Positions 56,523 through 64,000 of a DNA stretch of 64,000 nt are shown piece after piece (position 1 is the stretch's first letter; the number at the start of each line of letters is the position of its first letter). A program made the translations under genes and the position numbers. The notes under the pieces were generated by a model. It did no database searches. It saw only the letters and a program-made list of their open reading frames with translations, and was not told the origin of the DNA. This stretch comes from Atopsyche davidsoni (Eukaryota; Arthropoda; Insecta; Trichoptera; Hydrobiosidae), in the NCBI GenBank assembly GCA_022113835.1, contig JAILWY010000025.1, positions 8,634,501-8,698,500 on the forward strand, in the 5' to 3' direction.

Positions 56523-57724
56523 AATACAAAAAAAATTAAATTAAATATAGGCATAGTTGTTGGTAGCGGTTTCACATTATCAAGATCCATAAGTCCAAAC
56601 TGGAAAGTATTTCACATTTAAAACAAAAAAAATATTCGGCCGGACGATAAGTCAGCCCTGCTTTCATATCTTTGATGATGCTAATTGGAAGATGGGATTC
56701 TCTATGGATTCCAAACGTCAGATGAATGTAGGCCGCTGGAGCAAAAACAATCGAAGCGCAACGGATTCCTATGACGGACGGAGGCTTTCATTTAATTATT
56801 TATCTTTATGAAATTTATGATAATTACCGAGCTCATGATTTCATTGAAACTGATGCAAAAAACATATTTTAAATATTTTTAAAACATATTTTAGATGCCT
56901 TCGTTGTTTGATTAAAATTGACGCGCGAATTTTATTATTTCTTATATTTATTTAACTGAGCTAAATCTAAAAACTTAATTCTTGTTCAATGATGGGATTT
57001 TCACATAAGGCTTTCAGGTATGGAGAAGGATTCCACCCCACGATTCATACAAAACAATTTAGATTGTTTTAGTTTTATTAATATCTCGTATTGTACATTG
57101 GCACACTTTAAATGCAATTGAAGGAAACTATACCGACATCTTTTTAATAAAATATTTGAAAAATTCAGGCTGTTATTGTAAAGGTTGTAGCATTGATGTT
57201 ACAAATATTAGATATAATGTTTTTTAGTGTATTTTTTTGGTAGATTTGAATTGAACGATCTAGAGATTGTATGAGTGATATCTCATTTTTGGCATACTTG
57301 CGTCGGTAGCCGATTTGGCTGTTTTGTTGCTTGAAATTCAACGAAAAAATTGATTAATAAATTAGCCACAAAATATCTAAATAGCCATTAATATCTGCGC
57401 CACGCAACTTTGTAAACCTTTTCCCGACCTCGCGATTGCGGACTCGGCCCTCCCCGAGTCCGGAATTCAAGCTGTGCGCGACTCATCTCTCTAAAAACTG
57501 CCGGCCCGGAGAGGTATGGGAATTAAAAATAATTAAACTGATTTAGTGGGCAAAAAGTATCGGTTAGTTATGCCGAATACATATGCTAAGTCTTGTCGAT
57601 GAAGTTTTGCTATTTCGATGGTCAGGGATAATAAACCGTTTTTGTTTGGGAAAAGAATATAACACGAATTTTTTACTGCATAAAAATAAAAGACAGACAT
57701 GTTGAAAAAATAAGTAAGCATTTC
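56523..57724. other. unassigned stretch
   Basis: AT-rich with a GC patch at 57410-57510. No gene recognised. Confidence 0.4.
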
Positions 57725-57885
57725 TCGGTAATATTTTTGAGTAATGTTTGTTTTTATTTGTGACCGGTTTCGCCAACCTTTTACGTTGGCCTTTCAAACA
57801 GAGTGTCAAGTGTTTTACTCAAAAATATTAAAATGGAATTCCACCAAGTACTTTGTCAAAAATATTGAATTTCTTAACATTTCTT
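57725..57885. repeat. fold-back MITE copy next to the satellite
   Basis: Family blocks in order: AATATTTTTGAGTAATG, CCGGTTTCGCCAACCTTTTA, TCAAGTGTTTTACTCAAAAA, AAATGGAATTCCACCAAGTA and TCAAAAATATTGAATTTCTT. The left outer arm is shortened. Confidence 0.7.
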
Positions 57886-57916
57886 GGTTTTAAAAAAAAT
57901 ATTAGTTAACTTACTT

Positions 57917-60900
57917 GCAATTTTTGAATTATATGAAATTGTTCAAATTTTTGGAATTTTAGCAATTTTTGAATTATATGAAAATCTTGAAATTATTGGA
58001 ATTTTTGAAATTTTTGAAATTTTTGAATTTTTTGATACTTTTGGAATTTAGAATTTTTTTTAAATTTTTGGAATTTTTGAAATATATGAAGTTTTTGAAA
58101 TATTTGAAATTGTTCAAATTTTTGGAATTTTTGCAATTTTTGAATTATATGAAATTGTTCAAATTTTTGGATTTTTAGCAATTTTTGAATTATATGAAAA
58201 TCTTGAAATTATTGGAATTTTTGAAATTTTTGAAATTTTTGAATTTTTTGATACTTTTGGAATTTAGAATTTTTTTTAAATTTTTGGAATTTTTGAAATA
58301 TATGAAGTTTTTGAAATATTTGAAATTGTTCAAATTTTTGGAATTTTTGCAATTTTTGAATTATATGAAATTGTTTTAATTATTGGAATTTTTAAAATTA
58401 TTGGAATTTTTCGAATTTTTTGATACTTTTGGAATTTAGAATTTTTTTTAAATTTTTGGAATTTTTGAAATATATGAAGTTTTTGAAATATTTGAAATTT
58501 TTCAAATTTTTGGAATTTTTGCAATTTTTGAATTATATGAAATTGTTCAAATTTTTGGAATTTTAGCAATTTTTGAATTATATAAAAATCTTGAAATTAT
58601 TGGAATTTTTGAAATTTTTGAAATTTTTGAATTTTTTGATACTTTTGGAATTTAGAATTTTTTTTAAATTTTTGGAATTTTTGAAATATATGAAGTTTTT
58701 GAAATATTTGAAATTGTTCAAATTTTTGGAATTTTTGCAATTTTTGAATTATATGAAATTGTTTAAATTATTGGAATTTTAGCAATTTTTGAATTATATG
58801 AAATTGTTTAAATTATTGGAATTTTAGCAATTTTTGAATTATATGAAATTCTTGAAATTATTGGAATTTTTGAAATTTTTGAAATTTTTGAATTTTTTGA
58901 TACTTTTGGAATTTAGAATTTTTTTTAAATTTTTGGAATTTTTGAAATATGAAGTTTTTGAAATATTTGAAATTTTTCAAATTTTTGGAATTTTAGCAAT
59001 TTTTGAATTATATGAAATTGTTCAAATTTTTGGAATTTTAGCAATTTTCGAATTATATGAAAATCTTGAAATTATTGGAATTTGAGCAATTTTTGAATTA
59101 TATGAAATTCTTGAAATTATTGGAATTTTTAAAATTATTGGAATTTTTAAAATTATTGGAATTTTTCGAATTTTTTGATACTTTTGGAATTTAGAATTTT
59201 TTTTAAATTTTTGGAATTTTTGAAATATATGAAGTTTTTGAAATATTTGAAATTGTTCAAATTTTTGGAATTTTTGCAATTTTTGAATTATATGAAATTG
59301 TTTTAATTATTGGAATTTTTAAAATTATTGGAATTTTTCGAATTTTTTGATACTTTTGGAATTTAGAATTTTTTTAAAATTTTTGGAATTTTTGAAATAT
59401 ATGAAGTTTTTGAAATATTTGAAATTGTTCAAATTTTTGGAATTTTTGCAATTTTTGAATTATATGAAATTGTTTTAATTATTGGAATTTTTAAAATTAT
59501 TGGAATTTTTCGAATTTTTTGATACTTTTGGAATTTAGAATTTTTTTAAAATTTTTGGAATTTTTGAAATATATGAAGTTTTTGAAATATTTGAAATTTT
59601 TCAAATTTTTGGAATTTTTGCAATTTTTGAATTATATGAAATTGTTCAAATTTTTGGAATTTTAGCAATTTTTGAATTATATAAAAATCTTGAAATTATT
59701 GGAATTTTTGAAATTTTTGAAATTTTTGAATTTTTTGATACTTTTGGAATTTAGAATTTTTTTTAAATTTTTGGAATTTTTGAAATATATGAAGTTTTTG
59801 AAATATTTGAAATTGTTCAAATTTTTGGAATTTTTGCAATTTTTGAATTATATGAAATTGTTTAAATTATTGGAATTTTAGCAATTTTTGAATTATATGA
59901 AATTGTTTAAATTATTGGAATTTTAGCAATTTTTGAATTATATGAAATTCTTGAAATTATTGGAATTTTTGAAATTTTTGAAATTTTTGAATTTTTTGAT
60001 ACTTTTGGAATTTAGAATTTTTTTTAAATTTTTGGAATTTTTGAAATATATGAAATTTTTGAAATATTTGAAATTGTTCAAATTTTTGGAATTTTTGCAA
60101 TTTTTGAATTATATGAAATTGTTTAAATTATTGGACTTTTTAAAATTATTGGAATTTTTCGAATTTTTTGATACTTTTGGAATTTAGAATTTTTTTTAAA
60201 TTTTTTGGATTTTTTGGAATTTTTGAAATATATGAAGTTTTTGAAATATTTGAAATTGTTCAAATTTTTGGAATTTTTGCAATTTTTGAATTATATGAAA
60301 TTGTTCAAATTTTTGGAATTTTTGCAATTTTTAAATTAAATGAAATTGTTCAAATTTTTGGAATTTTAGCAATTTTTGAATTATATGAAAATCTTGAAAT
60401 TATTGGAATTTTTGAAATTTTTGAATTATATGAAATTGTTTTAATTATTGGAATTTTTAAAATTATTGGAATTTTTCGAATTTTTTGATACTTTTGGAAT
60501 TTAGAATTTTTTTTAAATTTTTGGAATTTTTGAAATATATGAAGTTTTTGAAATATTTGAAATTTTTCAAATTTTTGGAATTTTTGCAATTTTTGAATTA
60601 TATGAAATTGTTCAAATTTTTGGAATTTTAGCAATTTTTGAATTATATGAAAATCTTGAAATTATTGGAATTTTTGAAATTTTTGAAATTTTTGAATTTT
60701 TTGATACTTTTGGAATTTAGAATTTTTTTAAAATTTTTGGAATTTTTGAAATATATGAAGTTTTTGAAATATTTGAAATTTTTCAAATTTTTGGAATTTT
60801 TGCAATTTTTGAATTATATGAAAATCTTGAAATTATTGGAATTTGAGCAATTTTTGAATTATATGAAATTGTTTAAATTATTGGAATTTTTGAAATTTTT

Positions 60901-63900
60901 GAAATTTTTGAATTTTTTGATACTTTTGGAATTTAGAATTTTTTTTAAATTTTTGGAATTTTTGAAATATATGAAGTTTTTGAAATATTTGAAATTGTTC
61001 AAATTTTTGGAATTTTTGCAATTTTTGAATTATATGAAATTGTTCAAATTTTTGGATTTTTAGCAATTTTTGAATTATATGAAAATCTTGAAATTATTGG
61101 AATTTTAGCAATTTTTGAATTATATGAAATTCTTGAAATTATTGGAATTTTTAAAATTATTGGAATTTTTAAAATTATTGGAATTTTTCGAATTTTTTGA
61201 TACTTTTGGAAAATAGAATTTTTTTTAAATTTTTTGGATTTTTTGGAATTTTTGAATTATATGAAGTTTTTGAAATATTTGAAATTTTTCAAATTTTTGG
61301 AATTTTTGCAATTTTTGAATTATATGAAATTGTTCAAATTTTTGGAATTTTAGCAATTTTTGAATTATATGAAAATCTTGAAATTATTGGAATTTTTGAA
61401 ATTTTTGAAATTTTTGAATTTTTTGATACTTTTGGAATTTAGAATTTTTTTTAAATTTTTGGAATTTTTGAAATATATGAAGTTTTTGAAATATTTGAAA
61501 TTGTTCAAATTTTTGGAATTTTTGCAATTTTTGAATTATATGAAATTGTTCAAATTTTTGGAATTTTAGCAATTTTTGAATTATATGAAAATCTTGAAAT
61601 TATTGGAATTTTTGAAATTTTTGAAATTTTTGAATTTTTTGATACTTTTGCAATTTAGAATTTTTTTTAAATTTTTGGAATTTTTGAAATATATGAAGTT
61701 TTTGAAATATTTGAAATTGTTTAAATTTTTGGAATTTTTGCAATTTTTGAATTATATGAAAATCTTGAAATTATTGGAATTTTAGCAATTTTTGAATTAT
61801 ATGAAATTCTTGAAATTATTGGAATTTTTAAAATTATTGGAATTTTTAAAATTATTGGAATTTTTCGAATTTTTTGATACTTTTGGAAAATAGAATTTTT
61901 TTTAAATTTTTTGGATTTTTTGGAATTTTTGAATTATATGAAGTTTTTGAAATATTTGAAATTTTTCAAATTTTTGGAATTTTTGCAATTTTTGAATTAT
62001 ATGAAATTGTTCAAATTTTTGGAATTTTAGCAATTTTTGAATTATATGAAAATCTTGAAATTATTGGAATTTTTGAAATTTTTGAAATTTTTGAATTTTT
62101 TGATACTTTTGGAATTTAGAATTTTTTTAAAATTTTTGGAATTTTTGAAATATATGAAGTTTTTGAAATATTTGAAATTGTTTAAATTTTTGGAATTTTT
62201 GCAATTTTTGAATTATATGAAAATCTTGAAATTATTGGAATTTTTGCAATTTTTGAATTATATGAAATTGTTTTAATTATTGGAATTTTTAAAATTATTG
62301 GAATTTTTCGAATTTTTTGATACTTTTGGAATTTAGAATTATTTTTTTAATTTTTTGGATTTTTTGGAATTTTTGAATTATATGAAATTGTTTAAATTAT
62401 TGGAATTTTTAAAATTATTGGAATTTTTCGAATTTTTTGATACTTTTGGAATTTAGAATTTTTTTTAAATTTTTGGAATTTTTGAAATATATGAAGTTTT
62501 TGAAATATTTGAAATTGTTCAAATTTTTGGAATTTTTGCAATTTTTGAATTATATGAAATTGTTCAAATTTTTGAATTTTTTGATACTTTTGGAATTTAG
62601 AATTTTTTTAAAATTTTTGGAATTTTTGAAATATATGAAGTTTTTGAAATATTTGAAATTGTTTAAATTTTTGGAATTTTTGCAATTTTTGAATTATATG
62701 AAAATCTTGAAATTATTGGAATTTGAGCAATTTTTGAATTATATGAAATTCTTGAAATTATTGGAATTTTTAAAATTATTGGAATTTTTAAAATTATTGG
62801 AATTTTTCGAATTTTTTGATACTTTTGGAATTTAGAATTTTTTTTAAATTTTTGGAATTTTTGAAATATATGAAGTTTTTGAAATATTTGAAATTGTTCA
62901 AATTTTTGGAATTTTTGCAATTTTTGAATTATATGAAATTGTTTTAATTATTGGAATTTTTAAAATTATTGGAATTTTTCGAATTTTTTGATACTTTTGG
63001 AATTTAGAATTTTTTTAAAATTTTTGGAATTTTTGAAATATATGAAGTTTTTGAAATATTTGAAATTTTTCAAATTTTTGGAATTTTTGCAATTTTTGAA
63101 TTATATGAAATTGTTCAAATTTTTGGAATTTTAGCAATTTTTGAATTATATGAAAATCTTGAAATTATTGGAATTTTTGAAATTTTTGAAATTTTTGAAT
63201 TTTTTGATACTTTTGGAATTTAGAATTTTTTTAAAATTTTTGGAATTTTTGAAATATATGAAGTTTTTGAAATTGTTTAAATTTTTGGAATTTTAGCAAT
63301 TTTTGAATTATATGAAAATCTTGAAATTATTGGAATTTTTGAAATTTTTGAAATTTTTGAATTTTTTGATACTTTTGCAATTTAGAATTTTTTTAAAATT
63401 TTTGGAATTTTTGAAATATATGAAGTTTTTGAAATATTTGAAATTGTTTAAATTTTTGGAATTTTTGCAATTTTTGAATTATATGAAAATCTTGAAATTA
63501 TTGGAATTTTAGCAATTTTTGAATTATATGAAATTCTTGAAATTATTGGAATTTTTAAAATTATTGGAATTTTTAAAATTATTGGAATTTTTCGAATTTT
63601 TTGATACTTTTGGAATATAGAATTTTTTTTAAATTTTTTGGATTTTTTGGAATTTTTGAATTATATGAAGTTTTTGAAATATTTGAAATTTTTCAAATTT
63701 TTGGAATTTTTGCAATTTTTGAATTATATGAAATTGTTCAAATTTTTGGAATTTTAGCAATTTTTGAATTATATGAAAATCTTGAAATTATTGGAATTTT
63801 TGAAATTTTTGAAATTTTTGAATTTTTTGATACTTTTGCAATTTAGAATTTTTTTAAAATTTTTGGAATTTTTGAAATATATGAAGTTTTTGAAATATTT

Positions 63901-64000
63901 GAAATTGTTTAAATTTTTGGAATTTTTGCAATTTTTGAATTATATGAAAATCTTGAAATTATTGGAATTTTAGCAATTTTTGAATTATATGAAATTCTTG
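57917..64000. repeat. satellite array: 9-bp base unit in 216-bp and related higher-order units
   Basis: The sequence can be cut almost without exception into 9-base words close to GAAATTTTT (GAATTATAT, GAAATTGTT, CAAATTTTT, GGAATTTTT, GCAATTTTT, GATACTTTT and so on). A set of 24 such words repeats as a 216-base unit (for example GATACTTTT at 58034 and 58250). Variant units of 172 and 261 bases occur (58250-58422, 58638-58899), and longer compound periods of 461 and 677 bases appear later. The array continues past the window end. Its period of nine keeps several frames open on both strands; these low-complexity frames are not genes. Confidence 0.97.

Noticed and set aside
57969..63973. Dozens of 60-140-codon frames rich in Phe, Leu, Lys, Ile and Glu on both strands
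   Set aside because: They are the translation of a 9-bp satellite in several phases; the period of nine prevents stops. No start context, domain or composition of a real protein.

Overview
This is nuclear DNA from an insect, or at least an arthropod. It is AT-rich with short GC-rich islands, has GT-AG introns, and is full of piggyBac, Helitron, Tigger, hAT, mariner/Tc1, gypsy and fold-back repeats. A short (TTAGG)n run matches the usual insect telomere unit. Nothing suggests a prokaryote: there are no operons and no ribosome-binding sites.

One host gene can be reconstructed in full. On the minus strand, ten coding exons between 33123 and 14197 join in frame at GT-AG boundaries. They give a 494-residue SLC7 light-chain amino-acid transporter (minidiscs / Y+L / LAT type), with the family's N-terminal glycine motif, the FAYNGW motif and the cysteine that bonds to the heavy chain. 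Between its last two exons lies a second, homologous copy of the C-terminal exon (15758-15813). It is phase-compatible and, if spliced to the last exon, meets a TGA at once, so the gene appears able to make two different C-termini.

Layout. 1-3370: piggyBac tail, Helitron fragment and Tigger element, side by side. 3370-14196: non-coding DNA with fold-back repeats, minisatellites and GC-rich islands; the last 4 kb may hold the transporter 3' UTR. 14197-33149: the transporter gene. Its 5.6-kb intron (18087-23703) holds three Helitrons, two of them head-to-tail. Its 5-kb intron (24314-29309) holds a 2.64-kb hAT element with an 8-bp target duplication, which in turn contains a 1.07-kb inverted-repeat element and a mariner fragment. 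33150-42360: the 5' flank, dense in GC islands, minisatellites (45-bp, 11-bp), a solo LTR, a perfect 164-bp palindrome and a Tc1 remnant. 42400-44850: a three-level nest (gypsy gag-pro interrupted by piggyBac, which is interrupted by a solo LTR). 44850-57900: mostly unassigned DNA with a 62-bp minisatellite, mariner remnants, a LINE 3' end, a 101-bp MITE and several unassigned exon-like stretches. 57917-64000: a satellite array built from a 9-bp unit organised into 216-bp and related higher-order units, running off the window.

Most long open frames here are by-products of repeats whose period is a multiple of three, and are not annotated as genes. No tRNA, rRNA or CRISPR locus was found.
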